In this document: one piece after another, positions 19,935 through 28,136 of the stretch
Numbering within the stretch: the first letter of the stretch is position 1
Layout: the number at the start of each line of letters is the position of its first letter
Assembly: GCF_004349245.1 (NCBI RefSeq)
Contig: NZ_SMLC01000053.1
Coordinates: 1 to 42,086, forward strand
From: Actinomadura sp. 6K520
GTDB taxonomy: Bacteria; Actinomycetota; Actinomycetes; Streptosporangiales; Streptosporangiaceae
Direction: 5' to 3'
Length of the DNA stretch: 42,086 nucleotides
Translations under genes and position numbers: made by a program
The notes under the pieces: generated by a model
Databases searched by the model: none
Told to the model about the DNA's origin: nothing
The model's input: the letters and a program-made list of their open reading frames with translations, nothing else

Positions 19935-20168
19935 GTGGAGGTTCGTGAACATGTCCCGTTCATGTGCCCCGCGGGGCATCGGCTCGCCGCGGGGCGGGTC
20001 ATTGTCGGCTGGTCGCCGTGCGTCTGCCCGCCCTGCGACGGGCGGGGGCGCGGCCTGCGCGGCCACCGCACCTACCTGTGCCTCGACTGCAAGGACGAGC
20101 ACGTGACGACGAAGTGCTACCTCCCCCACCACGTCCCCACCGAGAACGCCGAGTACCGCTGGCCCTGA
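19935..20168 (+). CDS. Small Cys-rich protein, possible zinc ribbon
   Basis: A 77-aa protein with Cys and His clusters: CPAGH (11-15), CVCPPC (29-34), CLDC (49-52) and CYL (61-63). The pattern suggests one or two metal sites. GTG start at 19935 with either leaderless initiation or the overlapping AAGGTGGAG as ribosome site. It lies 65 nt after the cargo gene on the same strand but has its own promoter-like sequence. Not recognised; function unknown. Confidence 0.7.
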   Translation: MEVREHVPFMCPAGHRLAAGRVIVGWSPCVCPPCDGRGRGLRGHRTYLCLDCKDEHVTTKCYLPHHVPTENAEYRWP

Positions 20169-20212
20169 CGGTGGCCGGACACGCCGCGATGGCGCTGTAG
20201 GGTCTGCCCGAG

Positions 20213-21346
20213 ATGCACAGGACACGGGCGCGGCTGTCGGACGGCCGGGAGATCATCTACTACGACGAGGCGCCGGGGCGGGTGCCCGTCCCCGACCCGC
20301 GGGGGCTGCCGCCCGTCGAGCCGCGCTGCGAGGTCCGCCGCGACCCGCTGACCGGCGACCACGTCACCATCACCGCGCACCGCAACGCGCGGACGTTCCT
20401 GCCGCCCGCCGACCAGTGCCCGCTGTGCCCCGGCGGCCCCGCCTCGGAGATCCCCGACCCGTCCTACGAGGTGGCGGTGTTCGAGAACCGCTTCCCCTCG
20501 TTCGATGTGCGCACGCCGCCGGTCCCGCCCTTGGTCGATGGCGCGGCCGATGGCGCGGCCGATGGCGCGGCCGATGGCGCGGCCGATGGCGCGGCCGATG
20601 GCGCGGCCGGCGGCGTGGCACGCGCCCGCGGCGACGGACGCTGCGAGGTCGTGTGCTTCACCGACGACCACGCCGCGTCGATGGCGCTGCTGCCGGTCTC
20701 CCGCGTCCGCACCGTCATCGACGCGTGGGCGGACCGTACCGCCGAACTGTCCGCGATCCCCGGCGTCCGGCAGGTCTTCGTGTTCGAGAACCGCGGTGTC
20801 GAGATCGGCGTGACCCTGCACCATCCGCACGGGCAGATCTACGCCTACCCGTTCGTGACGCCCCGGACGGAGCGCATGCTCGCGATGGCCGCCGGCCGCG
20901 ACCTGTTCGGCGACGTCCTGAAGGCCGAACGAGCGGGCTCCCGCGTCGTCGTCGCGGGTGAGCACTGGACGGCCTACGTGCCCGCCGCCGCCCGCTGGCC
21001 CGTCGAGGTGCACCTGATGCCGCACCGCCACGTCCCGGACCTCGCCGCGCTGGACGACGGCGAACGCGCCGAACTGGCCGTCCTCTACCGCGACCTCCTC
21101 CGCCGCTGCGACGCCCTGTACGACGACCCGCTCCCGTACGTCGCCGGCTGGCACCAGGCGCCCACCGGTGCGGGCCGCGACCTCGTCCGCCTGCACCTGG
21201 AGCTGTTCTCGGTCCGCCGCGCCCCCGGCAAGATCAAGTACCTGGCGGGGTCGGAGTCGGGCATGGCGGCCTGGATCAACGACGTCCCGCCCGAGGCCGC
21301 GGCCGCCCGGCTCCGCGGCGTCACTGCCGGCGAAGCGTCCGGGTGA
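20213..21346 (+). CDS. galT: Galactose-1-phosphate uridylyltransferase
   Basis: Transfers UMP between glucose and galactose in the Leloir pathway. The 377-aa protein shows the nucleotidyl-acceptor HPHGQIYAYPF (His of HPH), the zinc-binding CPLCPGG near residue 69, and FENRFPSF. A run of DGAA repeats (residues 109-132) interrupts the domain in a surface loop just after the FENRFPSF motif. No galK or galE is adjacent. TAGGGT (20198-20203) lies 9 nt before the ATG, again suggesting a leaderless message. Converges with the next gene with 26 bp of overlap. Confidence 0.93.
   Translation: MHRTRARLSDGREIIYYDEAPGRVPVPDPRGLPPVEPRCEVRRDPLTGDHVTITAHRNARTFLPPADQCPLCPGGPASEIPDPSYEVAVFENRFPSFDVRTPPVPPLVDGAADGAADGAADGAADGAADGAAGGVARARGDGRCEVVCFTDDHAASMALLPVSRVRTVIDAWADRTAELSAIPGVRQVFVFENRGVEIGVTLHHPHGQIYAYPFVTPRTERMLAMAAGRDLFGDVLKAERAGSRVVVAGEHWTAYVPAAARWPVEVHLMPHRHVPDLAALDDGERAELAVLYRDLLRRCDALYDDPLPYVAGWHQAPTGAGRDLVRLHLELFSVRRAPGKIKYLAGSESGMAAWINDVPPEAAAARLRGVTAGEASG
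20537..20608 (+). repeat. Six-copy 12-bp minisatellite inside galT
   Basis: Six exact tandem copies of GATGGCGCGGCC, encoding DGAA. The unit is a multiple of three, so copy changes keep the frame. They lie between two conserved GalT motifs and form an acidic, flexible loop. Confidence 0.95.
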
Positions 21347-22781
21347 TCCCGGCCGCGATCGTCGTCGCGAGCACCCATCCGGTGAGGATCAGCACGTAGG
21401 CGAGCCACTGGTACCCGCCGACCGGCTTGAACGCCCGCTCCTGCCCGAAGTCGATGATGGGCAGCAGCAGGTCGAGCGTGTAGAAGAGCGCGTTGAACGG
21501 GGGCTGCTCGCCGGGCTTCAGCGGCTCCGGATGCCGCGCCCCGAACACCGTCGTGCCGGCGACGAGCAGGCCGGCGAGCCACGCCGCGGCCCACACCGGC
21601 CGGAAACCGTACCCGACCGTCACGTCCTGGAGGTAGCCCCACAGCCTCGCGTACCAGGGACGCGTCGCGCGGCGCTGCCGCTGCTTGGCGAGCAGGACGT
21701 TGCGCGCCGCCCTGTCGTCCCCGGCCTGCCGGTAGGCGGCGGCGAGCTGCTCGTACGCGTGCGGGACGTACCCCTCCGCGTCCCGCTCCAGCATCGCGAT
21801 CCGCGCCTTCGCCGGAAGCCGCGGCGTGAGCGAACCGTAGGTCAGGCCGTCGAGCCACACCTCGCCGTCGATCGCGCCGGGCGGGACGTGGAGGAGGCCG
21901 AAGCGCCCGCGGAGCATGTTCACCGTCCCCTCGACCCGCCCCTCCCGGAACCACACCTCCCCGATGGAGGCGCTCGTCGTCCGCAGTGCGCAGCCGTCCG
22001 GAGCCGACAGCCGCGCCTGCGTGAGGACGAGCAGGCCCGGGATCGTCGCGCCGCGCACGTTGACCTCGCCCTCGAAGCGGGCCCGCGTCGCGTTCAGGTC
22101 CGAGCCGACGGTGAGGTTCGCGCCGTCGAAGACCAGCCCGCCCGGGTTGCGCAGGACGGCGCCCTCCAGGTTCACCACCCCGGCCACCGACGCCCCGTTC
22201 ATCCGGACCTCGCCGAGCGCCTCCAGCCCCGGGCCCCAGACGTCGTCCTCAAGGACGGAATGGTTGAGGTGCAGGACCTCCTCCTCCCGCCCGTCCGCCG
22301 TCCCGAGCCGCGCCCGCTCAAGGAAGAGGACACCGGACAGCCGCGCCCCGCCGAGCCGGACCTGGCCCGTGACGCGGCAGTCGGTGAGGCGCAGCACCCC
22401 GTCCACCCGCAGTGTCGCCGCGTCCAGCCCCGGCAGGCGGGACCCGCTCAGGTTCACCTGCCGGACGCGCGCCCCGTACAGGACGGGTGTCTCCTCGAAG
22501 TGGCATCCCCACAGCCCGATCGGGTGCTCGACCGTCGCGTACTTCAGGTCCAGCGCCCCGGTGACGCGCGCCCCCGCCACGCGAAGCGCCGCGACCTCGC
22601 CGTCCACCGGCGGGCTCAGCAGCAGCTTGCGCAGTACACAGGCCCGCAGCGTGCGCCGGGCGGGCCACGCGTCACCGCCCTCGGGGTCGTCGTCGGTGCC
22701 GTCCCGGAGGTCGACCGGCGTTCCGGTGGGGAACGCCCGCCACACGCGGCGCTCGGCGGGCGTCAGATCGATCGGCTCCAC
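21321..22781 (-). CDS. Membrane-anchored protein with beta-helix-like repeats
   Basis: A 486-aa protein. Residues about 60-320 contain short repeats of the type LxGAxVxGxLxL, as in right-handed beta-helices or pentapeptide-repeat-like proteins. A charged helical stretch (about 340-390) and two C-terminal membrane helices (about 405-425 and 455-478) follow, the region between them containing an aromatic loop. GTG at 22781 is chosen because TAGGTT (22790-22795) lies 8 nt upstream and no earlier start precedes the coding pattern. Function unknown; a scaffold or channel-like role is only a guess. Confidence 0.65.
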   Translation of the reverse strand: MEPIDLTPAERRVWRAFPTGTPVDLRDGTDDDPEGGDAWPARRTLRACVLRKLLLSPPVDGEVAALRVAGARVTGALDLKYATVEHPIGLWGCHFEETPVLYGARVRQVNLSGSRLPGLDAATLRVDGVLRLTDCRVTGQVRLGGARLSGVLFLERARLGTADGREEEVLHLNHSVLEDDVWGPGLEALGEVRMNGASVAGVVNLEGAVLRNPGGLVFDGANLTVGSDLNATRARFEGEVNVRGATIPGLLVLTQARLSAPDGCALRTTSASIGEVWFREGRVEGTVNMLRGRFGLLHVPPGAIDGEVWLDGLTYGSLTPRLPAKARIAMLERDAEGYVPHAYEQLAAAYRQAGDDRAARNVLLAKQRQRRATRPWYARLWGYLQDVTVGYGFRPVWAAAWLAGLLVAGTTVFGARHPEPLKPGEQPPFNALFYTLDLLLPIIDFGQERAFKPVGGYQWLAYVLILTGWVLATTIAAGITRTLRRQ

Positions 22782-22819
22782 GATCAAGGAACCTAGCCTG
22801 TACCGGGCGCGCCCGCCCC

Positions 22820-23620
22820 CTAGAGGACGTGCTGGGCGAAGCGCGACAGGGTGAGTTCGAGGGCGGCCGGGCCGGGCATGGCCCACAGCTCGTCGTTGAA
22901 GATCTCCACCTCGATCGGGCCGGTGTAGCCGGCGGCGTCGACGGCCGCGCGGAAGCGCCGCAGGTCGACCCGGCCGTCGCCGAGCATGCCGCGGCCGGTG
23001 AGCACGCCTTCGGGGAGCGGGGTCACCCAGTCGGCGACCTGGAACAGCGCGAGGCGGCCCGCGGCGCCCGCGCGGGCTATGCCGTCCCAGACGTCCGGGT
23101 CCCACCACAGGTGGTAGGTGTCGACCACGACCCCGACCTGGGACGGCGGGTGCGGCGCGGCGATGTCCAGGGCCTGGCGCAGGGTGGAGACCACGCAGCG
23201 GTCGGAGCAGTACATCGGGTGGAGCGGTTCGATCGCGAGCCGCACGCCGTGCTCGCCGGCGTAGGGGGCGAGTTCGGCGATGAGCTCGGCGACGCGGGAG
23301 CGGGCGCCGTCGAGGTCGCGGGACCCGTCCGGCAGGCCGCCGGCGACCAGGCACAGGACCGGCGCGCCCAGCGCGGCGGCCTCCTCGATGGCGCGGCGGT
23401 TGTCGGCCAGGGCGTCCCGCTCCTGGAAGAAGCCGCCCCGGCACAGGGACGTGACCGTCAGGCCGTGGTCGCGCATGAGCCTGCCGGTGCGGGCCAGGCC
23501 GTGCTCGGCGACGGGCTCCCGCCACAGGCCGACGCCCGTGACCCCTTCGGCCGCGCAGCCGATGGCCAGATCGGGCAGGCGCCAGTCGCGGGTCGTCCAC
23601 TGGTTGAGGCTGAACCTCAT
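22820..23620 (-). CDS. Sugar phosphate isomerase/epimerase family TIM-barrel protein
   Basis: A 266-aa protein of the xylose-isomerase-like TIM barrel superfamily. Metal-ligand-type residues are visible in AIEPLHPMYC (Glu, about 150), VVDTYHLWWD (Asp/His, about 190) and a C-terminal IEVEIFNDELW (Glu). The ATG at 23620 overlaps the DUF993 stop by 4 nt, so it is the third and last gene of the LacI-controlled operon. In related operons such proteins isomerise, epimerise or eliminate keto-sugar intermediates made by a Gfo/Idh/MocA dehydrogenase. The exact reaction is unknown. Confidence 0.85.
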   Translation of the reverse strand: MRFSLNQWTTRDWRLPDLAIGCAAEGVTGVGLWREPVAEHGLARTGRLMRDHGLTVTSLCRGGFFQERDALADNRRAIEEAAALGAPVLCLVAGGLPDGSRDLDGARSRVAELIAELAPYAGEHGVRLAIEPLHPMYCSDRCVVSTLRQALDIAAPHPPSQVGVVVDTYHLWWDPDVWDGIARAGAAGRLALFQVADWVTPLPEGVLTGRGMLGDGRVDLRRFRAAVDAAGYTGPIEVEIFNDELWAMPGPAALELTLSRFAQHVL

Positions 23621-24753
23621 CGGGCGGCTCCTTGGACGGTCAGCCAGGCGCGCATCCGGTGCGCGGCGAGGCCGGGGTCGGGGAAGAGACCGGCCGCGTC
23701 GGCGAGCCGGAAGAGACGCACCATGTGCGGGACGGAACGCGCGCTCTCCAGCCCGCCGACCATGCGGAAATGCCGCTGGTGGCCGGTCAGCCAGGCCAGG
23801 AACACCACACCGGTCTTGTAGTGGAAGGTCGGGGTCTCGAACAGGTGGCGGGCGAGCGGCACCGTGGGGGCGAATATCTCCTGGTAGGACGCGGTGTCGC
23901 CGGCATCGAGCGCGTGCAGGGCGGCGGCCGCGGCGGGCGCGATGGGGTCGAAGACGCCGAGCAGCGCGTCGCTGTGCCCCTCGGCGTCCCCCATGATCAG
24001 TTCCGGGTAGTGGAAGTCGTCGCCCGTGTAGAGCCGGACACCGGGCGGCAGGCGGCGGCGGAGAGCGATCTCGCGTCCCGCGTCCAGCAGCGAGATCTTC
24101 ACCCCGTCGACCCGGGGCGCGTGCTCGGCGATCAGCGTGAGCAGCGCGTCGGCCGCCGCGTCCAGATCGGCCGAACCCCAGTAGCCCCGCAGGGCCGGGT
24201 CGAACATCGGCCCCAGCCAGTGCAGCACCGCGGGCCGGGCGACCTGCGACAGCAGCCGCCCGTACACGAAGGCGTAGTCGTCCGGGCCGCGCGCCGCGGC
24301 GGCCAGGTGACGGCTCGCCATCAGCACCGGGACGGCGCCGGCCGACTCGACCACCGCGAGCTGCTCCTCGTAGGCGGCGACGATCTCCTTCGGCGCGGCC
24401 GGGCCCGGGGGGAGCTGGTCGGTGCCGGCGCCGCAGACGATCCGGCCACCCGATGAAAGCGCTTCCCGGCCGCTCCGCGCGATCAGCTCCCGGGTCGCCG
24501 CCCAGTCCAGGCCCATGCCCCGCTGCGCGGTGTCCATCGCCTCCGCGACGCCCAGCCCGTACGACCAGAGGTGGCGGCGGAACGCCAGCGTGGCGTCCCA
24601 GTCGAGCGAGTCGCCGTCCGGGTCGGCCACGACGTGCGCCGCCGCGTAGGCCACCCGCGACGTGCTCGGCCGGGGCGGCGGCGGGTAGCCGCGCGGCTCG
24701 CCCATCGTGTGGGGGACGGCCGAACCGCCGGCTCCCGGGAGCTCGATCCTCAT
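23617..24753 (-). CDS. DUF993 family protein, probable TIM-barrel enzyme
   Basis: A 378-aa protein of DUF993, which I recall as distantly like dihydrodipicolinate-synthase-type barrels. Conserved-looking stretches are CGAGTDQLPPG, VLHWLGPMFDPALRGYWG, GVKISLLD (a Lys at the end of a strand, the position of a Schiff-base Lys in related barrels) and TGDDFHYPELI. ATG 24753 overlaps the upstream dehydrogenase stop (ATGA), and its own stop overlaps the next start. An aldolase or lyase acting on an oxidised sugar is a reasonable inference; it is not demonstrated. Confidence 0.85.
   Translation of the reverse strand: MRIELPGAGGSAVPHTMGEPRGYPPPPRPSTSRVAYAAAHVVADPDGDSLDWDATLAFRRHLWSYGLGVAEAMDTAQRGMGLDWAATRELIARSGREALSSGGRIVCGAGTDQLPPGPAAPKEIVAAYEEQLAVVESAGAVPVLMASRHLAAAARGPDDYAFVYGRLLSQVARPAVLHWLGPMFDPALRGYWGSADLDAAADALLTLIAEHAPRVDGVKISLLDAGREIALRRRLPPGVRLYTGDDFHYPELIMGDAEGHSDALLGVFDPIAPAAAAALHALDAGDTASYQEIFAPTVPLARHLFETPTFHYKTGVVFLAWLTGHQRHFRMVGGLESARSVPHMVRLFRLADAAGLFPDPGLAAHRMRAWLTVQGAAR
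24455..24466. promoter_or_regulatory. Second LacI-type operator-like site inside DUF993
   Basis: GAAAGCGCTTCC matches the core of the main operator (GAAAGCGCTTTC) at 11 of 12 positions and lies about 1.6 kb downstream of it within the controlled operon. It could allow DNA looping or act as a roadblock; coincidence is not excluded. Confidence 0.35.
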
Positions 24754-25901
24754 CGGGTCAGCTCCGGAACCTCCAGGCGGCGGCCCTCGCGCCACGCCCG
24801 CAACCCCAGCTCGGCGAGCTGTACCCCGCGCGCCCCCGCGTAGAAGTCCCACGGGAAGTCGCCCTCGCCGGCCACATGCCGGAGGAACATCTCCCACTGC
24901 GCCTTGAACCCGTTGCCGAACTCGGCGTTGTCGGGAATCTCCTGCCACTGCGCCCGGAAGTCCTCGGTGGCCGGCAGGTCGGGATTCCACACCGGCTTCG
25001 GCGTCATCGCCCGGTGCTGGACGCGGCAGCGCCGCAGCCCCGCGACCGCGGAACCCTCCGTCCCGTCCACCTGGAACTCCACCAGCTCGTCGCGGAACAC
25101 CCGGGTCGCCCACGACGAGTTGATCTGCGCGACGATCCCGCCGTCCAGCTCGAAGATCCCGTACGCGGCGTCGTCGGCGGTGGCCGCGTACGGCTTGCCG
25201 TCCTCGTCGACCCGCTCGGGGATGTGCGTCGCGCCCAGCACCTGGACGGACCGCACCGGCGCGACCACGCCGTCCAGCACGTACCGCCAGTGGCAGAACA
25301 TGTCGAGGATGATCCCGCCGCCGTCCTCCGCCCGGTAGTTCCAGCTCGGACGCTGCGCGTCCTGCCACCCGCCCTCGAACACCCAGTAGCCGAACTCGCC
25401 GCGCACGGACAGGATGCGGCCGAAGAACCCGCCGTCCACCAGGCGCTTCAGCTTGAGCAGCCCCGGCAGGAACAGCTTGTCCTGTACGACGCCGTGCCGC
25501 ACGCCCGCCTCGTCCGCGAGCCGCGCCAGCGCCAGCGCGCCCGCCAGGTCCTCCGCCAGCGGCTTCTCGGTGTAGACGTGCTTGCCCGCCGCGACCGCCG
25601 CGCGGATCGCGGCGGCCCGCGCGCCGGTCACCTGCGCGTCGAAGTAGACCTCGGTCTCCGGACGCGCGAGCGCCTCGGCCAGATCGGTCGTCCAGGCCGT
25701 CAGCCCGTGCCGTCCGGCGAGGTCGCGCAGCTTGGCCTCGCTCCGCCCGACGAGCACGGGCTCGGGCCACAGCACGGTGCCGTCGTCCGTGCGGACCCCG
25801 CCCTGCTCCCTGATCGCGAGGATCGAGCGGAGAAGGTGCTGGCGGTATCCCATCCGCCCGGTGACGCCGTTCATCACGATCCCGATGGACCTGCGTGCCA
25901 T
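24750..25901 (-). CDS. Gfo/Idh/MocA family oxidoreductase
   Basis: A 383-aa NAD(P)-dependent sugar or polyol dehydrogenase. The N-terminal IGIVMNGVTGRMG is an unusual dinucleotide-binding loop. The family motif EKPLAED (about 125) contains the catalytic Lys, and DMFCHWRYVLDG (about 205) corresponds to the second catalytic region with His. The ATG at 25901 has GGGAAGGA upstream; longer frames are unsupported. It is the first gene of a three-gene operon, divergent from its likely LacI repressor. Confidence 0.9.
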   Translation of the reverse strand: MARRSIGIVMNGVTGRMGYRQHLLRSILAIREQGGVRTDDGTVLWPEPVLVGRSEAKLRDLAGRHGLTAWTTDLAEALARPETEVYFDAQVTGARAAAIRAAVAAGKHVYTEKPLAEDLAGALALARLADEAGVRHGVVQDKLFLPGLLKLKRLVDGGFFGRILSVRGEFGYWVFEGGWQDAQRPSWNYRAEDGGGIILDMFCHWRYVLDGVVAPVRSVQVLGATHIPERVDEDGKPYAATADDAAYGIFELDGGIVAQINSSWATRVFRDELVEFQVDGTEGSAVAGLRRCRVQHRAMTPKPVWNPDLPATEDFRAQWQEIPDNAEFGNGFKAQWEMFLRHVAGEGDFPWDFYAGARGVQLAELGLRAWREGRRLEVPELTR

Positions 25902-26031
25902 CCCGTTCCTTCCCAACCTGTCGTGTTCCACCTGGTCGGCGCGCCGTGTCGGGCCACCGGAGGGCACCGGAACCGCGGCGTGCCGGGGCGGCGGCGTGCG
26001 CGTGCTCCGCCGGTGCCCGGGAAAGCGCGTT

Positions 26032-26047
26032 CAGAAAGCGCTTTCTG
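26032..26047. promoter_or_regulatory. LacI-type operator
   Basis: CAGAAAGCGCTTTCTG is a perfect 16-bp palindrome with the central CG typical of LacI-family operators. A partial copy, GAAAGCGCGTTC, lies just left (26021-26032). They sit between the divergent operon and the repressor gene, so they should control both. TACCGT (26051-26056) is a possible -10 for lacI. Confidence 0.8.
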
Positions 26048-26130
26048 ATGTACCGTAGAAACCGCCGCCCGCGCGGTCAAGAGGGTCGTTCAGCCGGACC
26101 CGCCGCGCGGGGCGCGTCGAGGGGGCGGGG

Positions 26131-27189
26131 ATGACGGAAGCGGCGGAGGAGCACCGGGCCGCCGGCCGGGCCTACGTGACGCTGCAGGACGTCGCGCGGG
26201 AGGCCGGCGTGTCGCTCGCCACCGCGTCCCGCGTCCTCAACGGCACCTCGCAGGTCCGGGCCGACCTGCGCGAGCGGGTGCTGGAGGCCGCGTCCCTGCT
26301 CAGCTACACCCCGAACGCGCACGCGCAGGCGCTGGCCAGCGCGTCCAGCAAGTCCGTCGGGGTGATCTGCCACGACGTCAGCGACCCCTACTTCGCCGCC
26401 GTCGCCCGCGGCGTCATGCACACCGCCGCCGAGCACGGCATGCTCGTGATGCTCGCCAGCACGTTCCGCGACCCCGCCCGCGAGGTCGAGTACGTGGCGA
26501 TGCTCCGCGCGCAGCGGGCCCGCGCGATCCTGCTGATCGGCTCCGGCTTCGAGGACCGCGACTGGGAGCACGCGATGGCCGCCGAACTCGACCCGTACCA
26601 GCGCACCGGCGGCCGCGTCGCCGTCCTCAGCCGGCACCGCAGCCTCAAGGTCGACGCCGTCCTGCCGCAGAACCGGGAGGGCGCCGCCGCCCTCGCCCGC
26701 GCCCTGCTCGACCTCGGCCACCGCGACTTCGGCGTCCTGACCGGCCCGCGCGCCCTCACCACCGTCTCCGACCGCCTCGCCGGCTTCACCGGCGCCCTCG
26801 CCGAGGCGGACGTCGCCGTCCCCGCCGAGCACATCGTGGAGGCCGCCTTCACCCGCGACGGGGGCTACGCGGCCGCGACCGCCCTGCTCCGCCGGGAGAC
26901 CCGCCCGACCTGCGTGTTCGCGGTCACCGACGTGATGGCGATCGGCGCGCTCGCCGCGTTCCGCGACCACGGCGTGTCCGTGCCGGACGACATCTCCCTC
27001 GCCGGCTTCGACGACATCCCGATCGTCCGCGACCTGACCCCGCCGCTCACCACCGTCGCGCTCCCGCTGGGCGCGATGGGCGAGCGCGTCATGAGCCTCG
27101 CCCTCCGCGAGCCCTCCGCCCGCCGCAGCCGCATCGACCGCGTCGACGGCGAGGTCGTCCTGCGCGCCAGCACGGCCCCGCCCCGCTGA
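26131..27189 (+). CDS. LacI-family transcriptional repressor
   Basis: A 352-aa repressor. Residues about 16-70 are the LacI HTH and hinge (VTLQDVAREAGVSLATASRV), including the minor-groove hinge helix (YTPNAHAQALAS). Residues 75-350 form the periplasmic-binding-like sensor, with GFDDIPI near the end. It faces the sugar-catabolic operon and the 16-bp palindrome, so it is the likely local repressor with a sugar-derived inducer. The ATG at 26131 has a G-rich upstream sequence; the N-terminal 15 residues before the HTH are variable. Confidence 0.95.
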   Translation: MTEAAEEHRAAGRAYVTLQDVAREAGVSLATASRVLNGTSQVRADLRERVLEAASLLSYTPNAHAQALASASSKSVGVICHDVSDPYFAAVARGVMHTAAEHGMLVMLASTFRDPAREVEYVAMLRAQRARAILLIGSGFEDRDWEHAMAAELDPYQRTGGRVAVLSRHRSLKVDAVLPQNREGAAALARALLDLGHRDFGVLTGPRALTTVSDRLAGFTGALAEADVAVPAEHIVEAAFTRDGGYAAATALLRRETRPTCVFAVTDVMAIGALAAFRDHGVSVPDDISLAGFDDIPIVRDLTPPLTTVALPLGAMGERVMSLALREPSARRSRIDRVDGEVVLRASTAPPR

Positions 27190-27265
27190 CCCGCGGCGCG
27201 CCCGCCGCCCTACCGTCCAGGACGCCGCCGGGCGCGCCGCCTCCCCGTCCGCCCGGAAACGAAGA

Positions 27266-27289
27266 ACCCGCCCGGAGATCCGGACGGGT
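27266..27289 (-). terminator. Terminator of the 42-aa ORF
   Basis: ACCCGCCCGG pairs with CCGGACGGGT (one mismatch) around an AGAT loop. On the minus strand it is followed by TTCTTCGTTTCC, the T-rich side, so it best fits the end of the leftward small gene; it may also stop lacI. Confidence 0.6.
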
Positions 27290-27316
27290 CCTCATCTATC
27301 GGCCGGCTACGGCCGG

Positions 27317-27445
27317 TCAACGCGCCGCGAGATCGTCTTGCCTGACCTCGGCCTCCGCGGGGCGCTCGGAGTCCGCTTCCGCGGGGCGCCGCTCGGGCCA
27401 CTCAACGATCTTGGTGCGGCGGGGGTTCGCCAGAGGGGTGCTCAT
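27317..27445 (-). CDS. 42-aa small protein, unknown
   Basis: A 42-codon frame from ATG 27445 to 27317. The product begins MSTPLANPRRTKIVEWPERR and ends in an acidic, Ala/Glu-rich tail. AGGAGG lies 12 nt upstream, rather far but clear, and a T-rich hairpin follows the stop. I see no leader-peptide or modification-enzyme neighbours, so a RiPP role is unsupported. It may be a genuine small gene; evidence is mainly the ribosome site and terminator. Confidence 0.45.
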   Translation of the reverse strand: MSTPLANPRRTKIVEWPERRPAEADSERPAEAEVRQDDLAAR

Positions 27446-27601
27446 CTTCGGTGCCGTCCTCCTGTTCGGGCCGATCGAAGCAAATGTTCCCGACGACCCA
27501 CCCGCTTCCGCAAAATGGTCTAGACCGCGTCGTGCCGCGCCCCTTTCCGGAACGGGAGAAACCCGGTCGCCGCCGATCCCGCTTCGTGGCAGCCTTCCCG
27601 T

Positions 27602-28129
27602 ATGGACGTAGCCGGGCTGATCCGCCTCCAGAACCAGGGCACCCGCCTGAAGTTCCTGTTCTTCTGGGGCCACCAGACCCCCGGGCCCGGCTACCTGAGC
27701 CAGTGGTGGCCGTCCCCTTTCACCGTGGAAGGCGTGACCTACGCCACCGCGGAGCACTACATGATGGCCGAAAAGGCCCGCCTATTCGGCGACGGCGAAA
27801 CGGCCGCCGCCGTCCTCGCCGCCCCACATCCCCGCCGCGCGAAGGATCTCGGCCGCCGCGTCAGAAACTTCGACGAACGGACATGGAAAGAGCACCGAAC
27901 GACCATTGTCACGAGAGGCAACGAGGCCAAGTTCGCGCAACACGAGGACATGCGCGACTACCTCCTCGGCACACGCGCCCGAATCCTGGTGGAGGCGAGC
28001 CCCCTTGACCGCGTCTGGGGCATCGGCCTCTCCGCCGACGACCCCCGCGCCGAGGACCCCGCGGCCTGGCAGGGCCAGAACCTCCTGGGCTTCGCCCTGA
28101 TGACCACCCGCGACGCCCTCACCCCCTGA
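27602..28129 (+). CDS. NADAR-family protein (ADP-ribose N-glycosidase-like)
   Basis: A 175-aa protein of the NADAR/YbiA family. Recognisable stretches are FFWGHQTPGPGYLSQWWPSP (the FxG...LSN-like opening), TAEHYMMAEKARLF, and the C-terminal WGIGLSADD and GQNLLGFALM. Family members hydrolyse N-glycosidic bonds: YbiA acts on riboflavin intermediates, and NADARs next to DarT toxins remove ADP-ribose from guanine in DNA. No DarT is nearby, so either role is possible. The ATG at 27602 has no good ribosome site. The gene is transcribed toward the WD40 gene and ends at a hairpin. Confidence 0.9.
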   Translation: MDVAGLIRLQNQGTRLKFLFFWGHQTPGPGYLSQWWPSPFTVEGVTYATAEHYMMAEKARLFGDGETAAAVLAAPHPRRAKDLGRRVRNFDERTWKEHRTTIVTRGNEAKFAQHEDMRDYLLGTRARILVEASPLDRVWGIGLSADDPRAEDPAAWQGQNLLGFALMTTRDALTP

Positions 28130-28136
28130 CGGTGGG

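Noticed and set aside
20370..20621. A minus-strand frame with repeated PRHR units over the galT minisatellite
   Set aside because: It is only another reading of the 12-bp repeat; galT is the real gene.
27317..27445. The 42-aa ORF as a RiPP precursor
   Set aside because: No modification, protease or export gene is adjacent and there is no recognisable leader/core pattern.
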